From assembly GCF_011397635.1 (NCBI RefSeq), contig NC_064756.1, positions 35,440,996 through 35,504,995 on the forward strand: DNA of 64,000 bases, given 5' to 3'. The notes under the pieces were generated by a model, which had not been told where the DNA came from, searched no databases, and saw only the letters and a program-made list of their open reading frames with translations. Both the position numbers and the translations under genes were made by a program. Numbering within the stretch: the first letter of the stretch is position 1; each line of letters opens with the position of its first letter. Origin of the DNA: Epinephelus fuscoguttatus. Its lineage: Eukaryota; Chordata; Actinopteri; Perciformes; Serranidae. Of this stretch, positions 11,207 through 21,168 are shown piece by piece.

Positions 11207-11222
11207 TCAAAAAGGTGGTTTT
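11201..11222 (+). pseudogene. RNU1: U1 snRNA relic (nt 24-45) after E2
   Basis: CCATGATCAAAAAGGTGGTT plus TT matches U1 nt 24-45 at 20 of 22 positions. It repeats the last nine bases before E2 and then carries on into U1. After GGTTTT the U1 sequence stops and U2 sequence begins. Confidence 0.8.
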
Positions 11223-11280
11223 AGTATCTGTTCTTGTAAGAACTAAGATCAAGTGTAGTATCTGTTCTTATAAGAACAGA
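11223..11280. repeat. Inverted U2 snRNA relics forming palindromes
   Basis: AGTATCTGTTCTT (U2 nt 35-47) is followed by a near-palindrome GTTCTTGTAAGAAC. U2 nt 20-48 (11243-11271) comes next, and then the perfect 20-bp palindrome TCTGTTCTTATAAGAACAGA (11261-11280). The palindrome is U2 nt 39-48 joined to its own reverse complement, so two U2 targets in opposite orientation meet here. To the right is the T-run that is the A-tail of minus-strand E3. Confidence 0.8.
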
Positions 11281-11542
11281 TTTTTTTTCTTTTTTAAACT
11301 TTATTTAACCAAGGCACAAAATAAGGCACGATACATGGAATTGGTTAATAACCCGATAAAATAAACATAATAATTGAGATTAAGATAAATGAAACAAAAA
11401 TTAACATAACAGAAAGAAATCCCGACAACCATAACAACAAAGCATCCCACTGCTTTCTTACGCAGGTAACCAGTGCCAAACACTTCAATTCAGTGTCTCT
11501 TTAATGACAAGAAAGGAGCTAAGGACCCAGACATTCACATCT

Positions 11543-13474
11543 CTACATAATACTTTTAGATTCTTCCAAAAATAACACTTTCCATTTATCTTTAATTGAA
11601 TCCCATCCCCATTTCTGGACTTCAAAGGAACACATTTTTTGACTCCTCAATTCAATGCATTTCACAACTCCAAAAATCGTCCATTCAGTGGTGTTGTTAA
11701 TGACGGATTGTCTAACATTCCATAACTTCACTTTTGTTAAAGAAATTAAGATAACTAATGGTAATTGTTGGGTCTTAACTCCTTTTTGTAACTTGAAACA
11801 TCTCACAAATTCCCATAGAACATGACATATTGTTTCTTCGGCGTTGCATTCGGGTCTTGGGCAGTCTTTATTTTTGGTCAATTTATGTTTGTATAATATA
11901 GACCGGACTGGAAGTTTTTTATGCAATACTAACCAATTGAAATCTTTTAACCTGTTCTCTAATCCTTTTAATTAAGCTTTCATCCAATCAATTTGTGTAG
12001 TGTGAACATCAGTATGACATGTCCTTTCAATTAACTTCTGATAAATGATTCTGTGGTTTCTGACATTATCTTTACTTTGACATTATGCGTTTTTTTTTTT
12101 TAACCATTTCACTATATAACAAATACTCAGGCATAACTTCGGCTGTGGGCATGCTATTGTCCCACTGAGTAATAAAGCAGAAAGGGATTGTAAGCCAGAA
12201 CTTTAAGAAAACCTGACATTTATGCATGTAATCAAAAGATAACAAATGACATATATAACAAAAAAACAAAACATCCAATTTTAAAGGGATGTTGGGGAGA
12301 TTCCTTCCACCATCTTCTACACTCTGATAGATTCTCTCTCTTTTTATATACTCATAACCACACCAGAAGAACTGAAAAATTGTCTTTGTCAATAACTTAC
12401 GTAGTGAAAAAGGCATTGGATAAATGTAAGCTAAATGTAGCAATGCAGGTAAAATGTCACATTTAATGGCCATTGTTTTGCCTATGTATGTCAACCTCCT
12501 AGTTTTCCAAACAGATAATTTTTTGTCTACCAGGTTCAAATTCTGGGACCAGTTATAAAATCCATCTCCCCCAGGGTGTCCAAAGGAAACGCCAAGTATG
12601 TTCATTGGACCAGTACATAAAGTTAAACCAAACAGAATATCTTTTCTCCAATTCCATGCTCCCAAAAACTTATATTGTGTCTTTTTCTTGTTTATTTTTG
12701 ACCCAGAGGCACTCGAAAAAAGATCCAACACACCAAGGGCCTCCCCCAGACTGTTGTCATCTGCTACATACAATACCAAGTCATCTGAATATTGCGACAA
12801 TTTCAAAACCTCCCCCCCTGGCAGAGAAATGCCTCTGATGTTAGAATTCTTTCTAAGTGAACATGCTAAGGGTTCTGCATATAAAACATACAATAAGGCG
12901 GACAAAGGGCAACCCTGGCGAAGGCCTCTGGTCTGTTGGATTTCCTTACTAATGTTACCATTCACATTTACTCTGCTATTAATGTCATTATACAGAATCT
13001 TTATCCAATTCATAAAATTAACTCCGAACCCAAAACAGAAATATTAAAGTCTCCTGCAACATAAACCAGTCGGTTTGTCATAAAACAGGTGTCAAGGGAT
13101 TTCAAAAGCTCCCTGCGGGCAGCAGAATCGGTATGTGCGTATACATTAATAATTCTCAGTTGTTTGTTTCGCCAGTTTAAATCAACTACAAGGACTCTCC
13201 CATGAACAAAAGAAAAACAATCTACTATCTCTATTTCTCTATTATTCCCACATATTAATCCCACCCCACTTGAATGTACACCACCCACACTCCACCTAGA
13301 TTCCCCTTTTACCCACTCCCTAGAGAAATTAACAATGTCATTTTCACTTTTTAGGTGTACTTCTTGAAGTAAACAAACAGTGAAGCTAAGTGTGGCTAAA
13401 TGGGAAAATACAGACCTTCTCTTTCTTGTGTTTTGTAGGCCTCTAACGTTCAGAGTAATGATTTTAAAATCCAT
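11543..13474 (-). pseudogene. E3 ORF2: endonuclease fused to RT remnant by deletion
   Basis: From 13474 the minus strand encodes an APE N-terminus (IITLNVRGLQNTRKR, LLQEVHL, INVYAHTDS, GDFNIS). At 13010-13020 the reading jumps to the RT palm (NWIKILYNDINSRVNVNG), so the endonuclease C-terminus and the RT fingers are gone. The palm keeps RQGCPLSALLYVLYAEPL and YSDD. Stops follow near 12075, and the tail has CPRPECNAEETICHVLWEF. About 300 RT residues are intact, but no working protein is possible. Confidence 0.86.
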
Positions 13475-13488
13475 TATTCCTAATGAAT

Positions 13489-14766
13489 TTACTGTCTTTT
13501 ACTTAGTGTTAGTAGGGATGGGGAAACTGTGTCTGAACAAATTAACTTGGGGGGTGTGGAGCTGGATTCGGTGTGTAAAGGATCCTCATCAGCTGGAATG
13601 ACGTCAGCAGGAACATCATTGGCAACTTCGCTCTCATCTAGTAGAGGGCTGAAGCTGGAGTCTGGAGGTAGCATTGTAAGATCTGGATCTTGAGTTGATG
13701 TTTCTGGGCTGAAAACCACTTTCCTTTTTTTTGATCTTTTCCGATTTCTCTTGGTCATTATATTCCATCCATCCATCAGCTGGTCGCCGTCTACTTTCCC
13801 GGCCTCCCTCACCTCACCAGTAGCTGGTGTATGAGTTGCGATTGCTGCCACAACCATCTCCGTGTTGTTGCAGTCCTTTGATTTCATCTCCACTTGAATC
13901 TCTCGTTGCTCCTCTTGCTGTTTTTGGACTTCCTCCAACACGGCTTCAATGTCTCTCAAGCCTGCATCTTCTGATGTCGTATCACCTCCCCTATCAGCTG
14001 TGCCATCCTTCAAAGCCACTGCATAGGATTTTGGCTTAGGGCAGTCTCTGGCTAGATGGTGTTCGGAGCTGCACAGGTCGCATCTTTTTGTTTTCAGACA
14101 GTCCTTGATGAGGTGTCCCAACTCACCGCAGTTCCGACATCGAACCTGTGTGCAGGTCTCCGCAACATGCCCATATGTGTGGCATTTTCGGCAGAACTTC
14201 GGCTGCCCAGCATAGACCAGGTAGCCACGGTTCCCACCAATGCTGAAGACAGCTGGGGGGTGGCAAAACCCATCGTATCCAGTAGCTTCCTCTTTCAGCT
14301 GGACACGGAACTGCCTTTTCCCAGTCCAGATACCCAAGGCATCCTTTATTTCTTTAATGCCAGGTAGGACTACTGCATACCTCCCAAGGAAAAATCTTAT
14401 GGTCTCTTCACTCACCCATGGGTTGTACATGTGGACAGTAACAACACGAAAGTTGTTTTGGAACAAGGATGTGACTTGAAAGGGTTTAAGTGCTGGGCTG
14501 GCTTGCTGGGCAACTAAGCCACGTACCTCCTCCATTTGTGCGCTTGAATTGAAAGTGACGTCGTAGTATCCACTTGTCATGTTTTGCTGTAGGCAAAAGA
14601 TGTCTTCTGATCGTAAACTCAGGGCTTCAAAGAGCACTTTCTTCCCAAAGGAGACTCTGTCAGGAACTTCTTTGTCTTTTATCTCAAATCTCAACGTATT
14701 CTTCAGGTTCAGTCCAGCTGATTTCTCTGCCGACTGCAGTATAGCCGATGCCGCCGCCATCGCCAC
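13489..14766 (-). CDS. E3 ORF1: intact gag-like zinc-knuckle protein
   Basis: Open reading frame of 425 residues from ATG 14766. An N-terminal region (about 1-190) shares FRVVTVHMYNPWVSEE and IWTGKRQFRVQL with E1. Three knuckles C-X2-C-X4-H-X4-C lie at about residues 190-250: CRKCHTYGHVAETC, CRNCGELGHLIKDC and CDLCSSEHHLARDC. An acidic, Ser/Thr-rich tail contains a basic KRNRKRSKKRK cluster, a possible nuclear signal. Proteins of this kind bind the element's RNA. The frame has no stop, although ORF2 beside it is dead; expression is unknown. Confidence 0.88.
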   Translation of the reverse strand: MAMAAASAILQSAEKSAGLNLKNTLRFEIKDKEVPDRVSFGKKVLFEALSLRSEDIFCLQQNMTSGYYDVTFNSSAQMEEVRGLVAQQASPALKPFQVTSLFQNNFRVVTVHMYNPWVSEETIRFFLGRYAVVLPGIKEIKDALGIWTGKRQFRVQLKEEATGYDGFCHPPAVFSIGGNRGYLVYAGQPKFCRKCHTYGHVAETCTQVRCRNCGELGHLIKDCLKTKRCDLCSSEHHLARDCPKPKSYAVALKDGTADRGGDTTSEDAGLRDIEAVLEEVQKQQEEQREIQVEMKSKDCNNTEMVVAAIATHTPATGEVREAGKVDGDQLMDGWNIMTKRNRKRSKKRKVVFSPETSTQDPDLTMLPPDSSFSPLLDESEVANDVPADVIPADEDPLHTESSSTPPKLICSDTVSPSLLTLSKRQ

Positions 14767-14870
14767 TCGGGAGTTGTGTTGGGCTGCGTTTTTGTCGGCT
14801 TTTAGCCACCCAGCTGAAAAGCAAGAAAACTTACTGCCGTCCCATACACCGCACGACTGACAATCGTAGT

Positions 14871-14886
14871 AACTGATAAGAACAGA
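14871..14886 (-). repeat. U2 target sequence at the 5' side of E3
   Basis: The minus strand reads TCTGTTCTTATCAGTT, U2 nt 39-54, between an A-rich tail (14887-14905) and the E3 leader. It is the same site as used by E1, so it marks a U2-directed insertion. Confidence 0.88.
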
Positions 14887-15062
14887 TTTTTTATTATTTT
14901 TTTTTCATATCCATCCATCTCCAAGCCATTCTGCAGTTCAAACCTGATAGTATTCCGTCTCGAGGTTGTAGGTTGTAGGTGTGGTGTCCTGTAAAGAACT
15001 TGCCACGTCCCTTACACCGCACGACTGTGACAAAGTTCATACACTGACCACAAGAGAGATAT
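14887..15062 (-). mobile_element. Chimeric mini-element: lineage B 5' leader joined to an A-tail
   Basis: On the minus strand, ATCTCTCTTGTGGTCAGTGT (15062 onward) continues as the E2-type 5' leader and the first bases of ORF1, up to the E2 equivalent of GGCTTGGAGATGGA near 14910. It then turns into an A-rich tail (GAAAAAAAAATAATAAAAAA) followed by the U2 target. About 155 bases of lineage B head are therefore joined to a tail placed at a U2 site. It follows directly on the A-rich end of E4. Confidence 0.72.
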
Positions 15063-15371
15063 CATTTTTAATTTTTTAATTTTTTAAACTTTATTAAGTC
15101 CATTTCAGATATACATCATGGCAGTTTTTTTTAACATCTCTTCCAGACAATGTGCTTTGTATTACCCACAAACCATACACAATAGATCAAGTTCAATGCA
15201 CTAAAGAAAAACAAAAACAAAAATCAAAACTACATCATAAATACCGACAATACTGAGGATCAATTTCGACATCTATTTGGCATTGTGGTTTAAAACGACC
15301 AATGCTATATAATAACAGATAGTTCCATACCACCTAGACATTTCCTGTGCATAAATATTTTCAAACATTTG

Positions 15372-18300
15372 TTAGAAAACTTTAAAGTTAGGAGGGACCC
15401 TCCACATTTGAAGCTTTTTTCTGTCATCTTTACATGATTTATCTTTCAAGATGTAGTCTCTGAAGATGTTCAACGTACTTTTTAAAACAATCTCTTTTGG
15501 AGCATTGTATTTTATGAAAACCAAAATATTTTTGGCCTTCCATAAACTATCCTTTGCACAGTTTATCACTATCCACCATTTTTTGACATTTTCTGGTGGT
15601 GTTTCTTGTGTAATACCATATGCAATATCATCAGCACACTGGGGTCCTATACAGCTTCCCCAACCAAGGAAATACCAGTGACCAAACATCTTTTGCGAAA
15701 GGGCAAGACCAAAAAAGGTGGAAAACAGATTCATCATTGCCACAGGTTGGTCTAGGGCACTTGGAAATCCGAGTGCAGTGCCTCCTTTCAAGAAAGGCTC
15801 TTGTAGGCAAACACTGATGGGCAATTTGCCAGGCTAAGTCTTTATATGTGTTAGTCAAAATTTTGTTGTTGATATTTGACCAGACTCTTTTGCATCTTTC
15901 TTCTGTCAGTGTGCCCACAGGAGTCAGTCTTGACAGTTGAGGAGACAAAAACTTTTCTATGTTGGTTCTCGAGATTTTTCCTGGTGGGATTGCTGCAAGT
16001 CCCTGGGTTAAGCTTTGAGCTACTATACTATAGACTGACGGGCAGCTTTCTGCATATGGTACACTTAAGGGTGGTCTTTTGCCCCAGGCAGTGAGTACAT
16101 TACGCCCTACCCACAGCATTGCAAAATGATTCCAAGTATGGCCCTTCTCAGTGCTCAGACAGGCTTTCAAGATACGTGTTAAAAACATAGCTTTTAACTT
16201 CCCTTCTATCTCTGGGACTGCTTTATCTCCTTTTTCCACAGGCCTATACATGATGTCTCTTTTCAATTTCTCATGTTGGCTTCCCCAAATAAAATGAAAG
16301 ATGGTCTTTCTAAGGAATGCCATTATTTTGTGGGGGATGGGGAAAGTGGCTGCAAGGTGTGTTAAAGAACCCAAGACTTCTGCTTTTACAACCAAAACTT
16401 TCCCTGTGAAGGAGAGCTCTCTATTCTGCCACTGCATCAATTTGCCTTTTAATTTTGGTAGCTTGGAGTCCCAATTACGAGTCTCCATGTTTTCTCCCAT
16501 CTGCACTCCCAACACCTTGATGGTGTTCTCCCTTTCTAACAGGCCCAGGTCTTCAATGGGTTCCCGCCAATTAAGGTGCAAGGTTTCACTTTTGTTCTTG
16601 TTGGCCTTTGTCCCTGAGGCCAGAGTGAAAAGATCACATAAGGCCAATGTTTCCCTGACAGACCTGTTGTCAGACAAAAGCAGGATTAGGTCATCCATGT
16701 AAAGGGACAACTTTGCCTGCCTACCTGTGCTACCTGTCACGGGTATCCCTTTGATGTTCCTGTTGTTTCTTAAGGCACAGGCTAGAGGTTCAATGGCTAA
16801 GATGAACAGGATTGGGGAAAGGGCACAGCCTTGCCAAACACCTGATTGTATGTCAAAAGGGTCTGTGCTTTCTCCATTCACCATCACTACACTGTTACAT
16901 CCTGTATACAGCAAATCCACCCACTTTCTGAACACCTGGCCAAAATTCAAATGGGTAAGGACAGCCTTGATGTAGTCATGACTAACACTATCAAAGGCTT
17001 TTTCCAGATCCAAACCCAGAATGTACAAAGGGAGGTTGTGATCTTGACAGGGTAGTGTGCCTGTGGCAAAACTTTCTTTAAAAACTTCCAAAAGGGGGTC
17101 TTTTAGCTGGTCCCAGAAGCTTGCACAGAATTCTTTTGATAGACCATCTATACCTGGAGTCTTGTTATTTTCCATACTCTGCATAGCTTTTGTTAGCTCG
17201 GCAATTGTCAAGTCCTCCTCTAACAGATCTCGGGATGTATTGTCAAGTTTATTGGTTAGCTGGCAGAGAAAAAAACTTGTATCTTGAGATATCTGTCTTT
17301 TTTGGTAAAGATTGGAAAAGAAGGACTTGACAATGGCAGGGATTTCGCAACTGTCAGACACCTCTTTCCCTTCTTGATCTAATACTGATTGTATATGGTA
17401 TTTGGACTTTGCCAGTTTTTTTTAAGAAATACTGGGTACATTTTTCGGTCTCCTCTAAATGTTGAATCTGACTTCTTGTAAGTAGACCTCTACTTTTTTC
17501 ATTAGCTAGTCTCATTTCCTTTTTTAGTTTATCAATGTCTTCCTCCACCTCAAAACTGGAGAGGGCTAGAAGGTAGTAGCGTAGTAGCCTCCCTTGAAGC
17601 CTAGCTTGGAAGGCCCACTTCTTGGCTGCTGCCCTCTTACCTGCTGACATGAAAAAAGACACCATCATTTAACTCAAAGTCCACACAAAGGAGTCTGCCA
17701 TCAATCACCCTTTGAACCCTTTGAATACAGAAGGATTGGCCTCTCATGAGAATTGCCACTCTAGAGGATCTATTTTTATTGTCCCCTGACCAAAAGGAGT
17801 CACTGTGTGTCCATCTTTTTTTGTAAAGACTATAATTGTCCTTGTAGGGGACATTGCACTCTTGTAAAAGGAATATGTCACCAGTCCCACTGTACAGTTG
17901 GTCAAAAACAGTTTGGCACTTACAGTTTTTCTCAATTGCTAAAACACTAAAACCCATTGGCTGAACAAAGTTCACAGTTGCCTGAACTCATTTAGCTAAT
18001 TGTGAAGTCTGTTGTCAATACCTTAAACCATTTCACATGGTAAAACACAATTTGCAGATCTCACTTAGACTTTTCAGCAGAACTCTAAACACATTCTCAT
18101 TCTCAAAACACATTCTGCACTCCAATGCACATGTCATCCATACTGGTAAACACAAGTGGCAACAATAAAATACAAATAGAGAACACATATCATTGATTAA
18201 ACACAATCACTGAAAATTGATTTCACTTGTTTCACATCATGTGACACAACCAATATAAGCCAGTTCAGAGAGCAAACAGGTTGTTGAAGGTGGGACGGAG

Positions 18301-19140
18301 AAAGTCAGGAGGGAAAATATTGCTTGTGATGTTGACGAAGTGCTCTGGTCTGACCCAGCCCAAAGACAAGAAGAAGCACATTGATCACATGTTTACTCCT
18401 TTGATTTTTGTATTGTATACTGTATTACAGTGCATTGTAGGCTGTATACTGTAGTCTACAATAAACAAATTGTCTGGCCCTGAACATTGTGCTTTCCATT
18501 TGTTTACAGTACTGACTGCTCAATAGATTTTGACTGGTTGCAGGTTCATATCAACAAAGAACAAGAATTACAGTATCACAGAAACAAAGGACAAGTTTGT
18601 GAGATGCAGGGTACAGTACTGTAAAAATAGGGGTACAAGGAGGAGGAAAAACAAAAAAAAAATTGCAAAGAGCAAAGCAGAGTATAATTTCTGATTAATT
18701 TTGAGCTACTATGATAGAACATGTTTTCATTCATCAAAAGACAATGACGGAAAAATATGAAATTTGTTTTGAGATTAAAAATGTACTTCTCCCTGAGAAC
18801 TATATGTTTTGAACAATGTGTTTTCTATTTTTTGGTGTATTGTTTACTGACTGCTTGATAATGTATATCATTTTGATCGCTTTGTTTATGATTTGAGAGC
18901 AGTGTTTGGTTTTGAGCACAGGTAAATCTGTTTTGAGGCGAAAGTTTCATTTTGCACAAGGAGTCAGAGGTTTTGTAAATAGTGCTTGAAGCTGAGGTTT
19001 TGTGTTTAATGTTTTCAGAAAATGGAGCAAGGTTTCAGAAATTGTGTTTTAGCAATTGAGAAAAACTGTAACAGGGTCGTTAAGGCCTCTGGTGTTAAGT
19101 GTAACAACTGAGAGGGAGGGCATGATAGAGGTTATGAAAA
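15372..19140 (-). pseudogene. E4 ORF2: APE endonuclease / RT split by a mariner
   Basis: The minus strand from about 19120 encodes SVVTLNTRGLND, the APE N-terminus. The mariner (17923-19068) follows, and coding resumes as KCQTVFDQLY and LLQECNVPYKDNY (17915 down). The rest of the endonuclease, with GDFN and SDH, is deleted at about 17640-17660. The RT runs 17361-15631 with AFDSVSHDY, QGCALSPILF and YMDD, but about 80 residues of the fingers are missing after the residues GTLPC. The C-terminal knuckle CPRPTCGNDESVFHLFWSC is complete. Frameshifts lie near 17360 and 15800. Confidence 0.85.
17923..19068. mobile_element. Tc1/mariner-type transposon, non-autonomous
   Basis: Perfect terminal inverted repeats of 25 bp begin CAGTTTTTCTCAATTGC at the left and end with the complement at the right. 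The element is flanked by TA on both sides (17921-17922 and 19069-19070), as expected for Tc1/mariner. It is 1,146 bp long and has no long transposase frame. It lies inside E4 ORF2, so it arrived after E4. Confidence 0.85.
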
Positions 19141-19169
19141 ATGTGGTGGTCAAGGGTTAGAACTGTTTT

Positions 19170-20612
19170 TCATTTGTCAAAAAGCATTTCTTTATTTTTC
19201 TTTTTCTTTTTTGGGTGTTTACACCAAGGGTTTTCTTCCATCACGTTCATTTGAGTGGCAGAGGAGAAAGTGCTCAGGGATTCTGGGTCAAGAAAGGGGG
19301 AAGAAGTGGGTAGGGGGAGGGGCCATACCTCTTGGGTCTTTTGTGAGGGGGAGGAGTCATCACCTGATGTCTCCTTTTGGCGCTTCTGGGACGATGTCTG
19401 GCCTGATGATGGGCTGTCTGAGAACAAAGGCAGGGGCTGCGGTAATTCCTCAGCCACCTCCAAAGGTTGCCTCAATTCAGAAGTATTAGGGGCGTCTTCT
19501 ATGGGTGGTGGGAGGTCACCCATCATGACCTCCAGGAGGTCTCTGCAATCCTTGGCGGTAATGATGGTGGGGTTTCCAGAGGAAGTTTGCTGGGCTGCTG
19601 GTAGGTCACCTTGACTCTCTGTAGGCTCCTGAGAAATTGAGTCTTTCCCCTCATCCTGTGGAATGTCGACTGAATCGGCACTCCAGTCCAAAGACTCACC
19701 CTGCTCAGCTTGCTCGTTGTGGGTTATTGGGATCTCTGGCTGGACTACAGAGGTTAAAACCACCTGCTGGGCACCCATGCTTCCTTCAGGCTGAGCATCT
19801 GGAGCTGACTCCTCCCCTTGACCATCAGGTCTTGAGTTCTCCCCCTCTGGAGCAGGCTGCTCCTCTGCTGATGGTTCCGCTGTCTGGTAGGGGTCTTGTT
19901 GCCTTGCTCTGTTTGCATAGGATTCTGGGCATCTTCTGAAAGAGTGAGTGCTAGCTCCACAGAGGTTACACCTCATAGGCTGGTCACAGTTCCTAGTGGA
20001 GTGGGTGGAAACCTTGCAATTCTTGCAAAACGTGGCATTGCAATTAGCTGCCAGGTGGTCGAGAGAGCCACACTTCCTACAGTCCTTGGGCTGACCTTGG
20101 TAGAAAACATGGCCTCTAACGGGCCCCAGCTGGATAGTAGAGGGAAGGTGGTGAAGAGGTCCTATTTCCCTTTCTCGTCTGAGCTGCACATAGAAACGGC
20201 GGGACCCAGTCCGAATCCCATCTTGATCACGTAGCTCCATGCCTCTCAGAACCGTACAATGAAAGGATAGCCAGGTCTGTATATCTTCTGTTGAAATCTT
20301 TTCAGAGTACATTATCACTGTAACTGCTCTGGTATCTCTTTCAGAAAGTGGAATTAGGGTGATTTTCTCCAGCCTAGGAGTATTAGGTTTCTTCAGGTTA
20401 AACCTTTCAATGCACTGTTCAAAGTAGGTGAAGGTAGCAAAGATGACCTCAAAGACTTTCCTACCTGGGAAAGCAAAGATGTAATCCAGTTGCATCGCTG
20501 AAAAGCCGAGAATAGTCTGGAGGACATTTCTGCTGAATTGCAAACGATCCATTTCCAGATTTTCTTGAAGTTCAAAGCAGATGGTATTTCTTCTTGTTCC
20601 ATACGAAGTCAT
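19170..20612 (-). CDS. E4 ORF1: intact 480-residue zinc-knuckle protein
   Basis: Open frame from ATG 20612 (MTSYGTRRNTICFELQ) to a stop at 19170. The N-terminal region shares EMDRLQFSR and a conserved TWLSFHC with E2. Three knuckles CRKCGSLDHLAANC, CKNCKVSTHSTRNC and CNLCGASTHSFRRC lie near residues 180-230. A long acidic, Gln/Glu/Pro/Ser-rich tail ends in a KHPKKKKKNK basic cluster. Expected role is RNA binding in a Tx1-group RNP. The frame has no stop, unlike the dead ORF2 beside it. Confidence 0.87.
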   Translation of the reverse strand: MTSYGTRRNTICFELQENLEMDRLQFSRNVLQTILGFSAMQLDYIFAFPGRKVFEVIFATFTYFEQCIERFNLKKPNTPRLEKITLIPLSERDTRAVTVIMYSEKISTEDIQTWLSFHCTVLRGMELRDQDGIRTGSRRFYVQLRREREIGPLHHLPSTIQLGPVRGHVFYQGQPKDCRKCGSLDHLAANCNATFCKNCKVSTHSTRNCDQPMRCNLCGASTHSFRRCPESYANRARQQDPYQTAEPSAEEQPAPEGENSRPDGQGEESAPDAQPEGSMGAQQVVLTSVVQPEIPITHNEQAEQGESLDWSADSVDIPQDEGKDSISQEPTESQGDLPAAQQTSSGNPTIITAKDCRDLLEVMMGDLPPPIEDAPNTSELRQPLEVAEELPQPLPLFSDSPSSGQTSSQKRQKETSGDDSSPSQKTQEVWPLPLPTSSPFLDPESLSTFSSATQMNVMEENPWCKHPKKKKKNKEMLFDK

Positions 20613-20715
20613 CGTGGCAAGGTTAGATTAGATGTAGGTGTTGATAGTAGAAGGATATGACACAGGCATCAGGAAGAGGTGGAACGCCATCAGTGCAGTT
20701 GCCCTGGGCGAACCA

Positions 20716-21168
20716 ATTCAATTTTTAGGCGCTTTATTAATTAATGTCAAAGGTGAATCAATACATAATATTTACAGTTACAGCAGATAATGCCAAAGGG
20801 AACATTTTAAAACATATATGTAACTTTTTCATTTAAACTACTTTACCCCAATTTTACATTTTCACTTGTACAATGGTAAACTTTTTAAAGCAGGCACAAA
20901 GATCGAGGTACAAATACAAGTTTACAAGATTGTTAAATTATATCACACACTAACTCTCTAATAAAAACATTTTGAGTTTTCCACAATATAATAAGTTCAT
21001 CACAGCTGTGTTTCTTTTTGTCTATTTGTATACAGTCTTTGACTAATGTGAAAGCAATCTTCACAGCAGATTCTTGGGATTTATAGACAATCTTAAATGC
21101 TAACAGATTTCTACATTTCCATATTCCATCTTTAATGCAGTTAATAGCAGTCCACCATTTTACATCTT
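20716..21168 (-). mobile_element. E5: 3' end of another lineage B-like LINE, cut by the gap
   Basis: The minus strand encodes VKWWTAINCIKDGIWKCRNL and ends at 20933. This is similar to the E4 ORF2 C-terminus VKKWWIVINCAKDSLWKAKN. A non-coding tail with AATAAAG follows, ending in CCTAAAAATTGAATT near 20716. The rest lies in or beyond the N run. Confidence 0.75.

Larger units (their letters stand above)
11281..14870 (-). mobile_element. E3: Keno-like LINE, lineage A, minus strand, internally deleted
   Basis: Reading the minus strand, the U2 target TCTGTTCTTATCAGTT (14886-14871) is followed by a leader with GTCGTGCGGTGTATGGGACG, as in E1. Then come an open ORF1, an ORF2 with a large deletion, an AATAAA signal and an A-rich tail running into U2 sequence at 11280-11261. 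It belongs with E1 by ORF1 similarity and by the U2 junctions at both ends. Confidence 0.86.
15065..20715 (-). mobile_element. E4: Tx1-group LINE, lineage B, minus strand
   Basis: ORF1 (19170-20612) resembles E2 ORF1, and ORF2 has the lineage B YMDD motif. The 3' end has AATAAAG and an A-rich tail of TTAAAAAA-type repeats ending at 15065, followed by ATGAT, which matches part of the U1 target CCATGATCA. A mariner sits in the start of ORF2. The 5' boundary is uncertain: leader-like sequence extends to about 20715, where another LINE 3' end begins. Confidence 0.8.

Noticed and set aside
20640-20715. Possible further snRNA target at the 5' end of E4 (CCCAGGGC and TGCACT resemble U1 nt 47-70)
   Set aside because: Only two short words match with wrong spacing. 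The segment aligns better with the E2 leader (CTGCACT-ATGG), so I treat it as element sequence.
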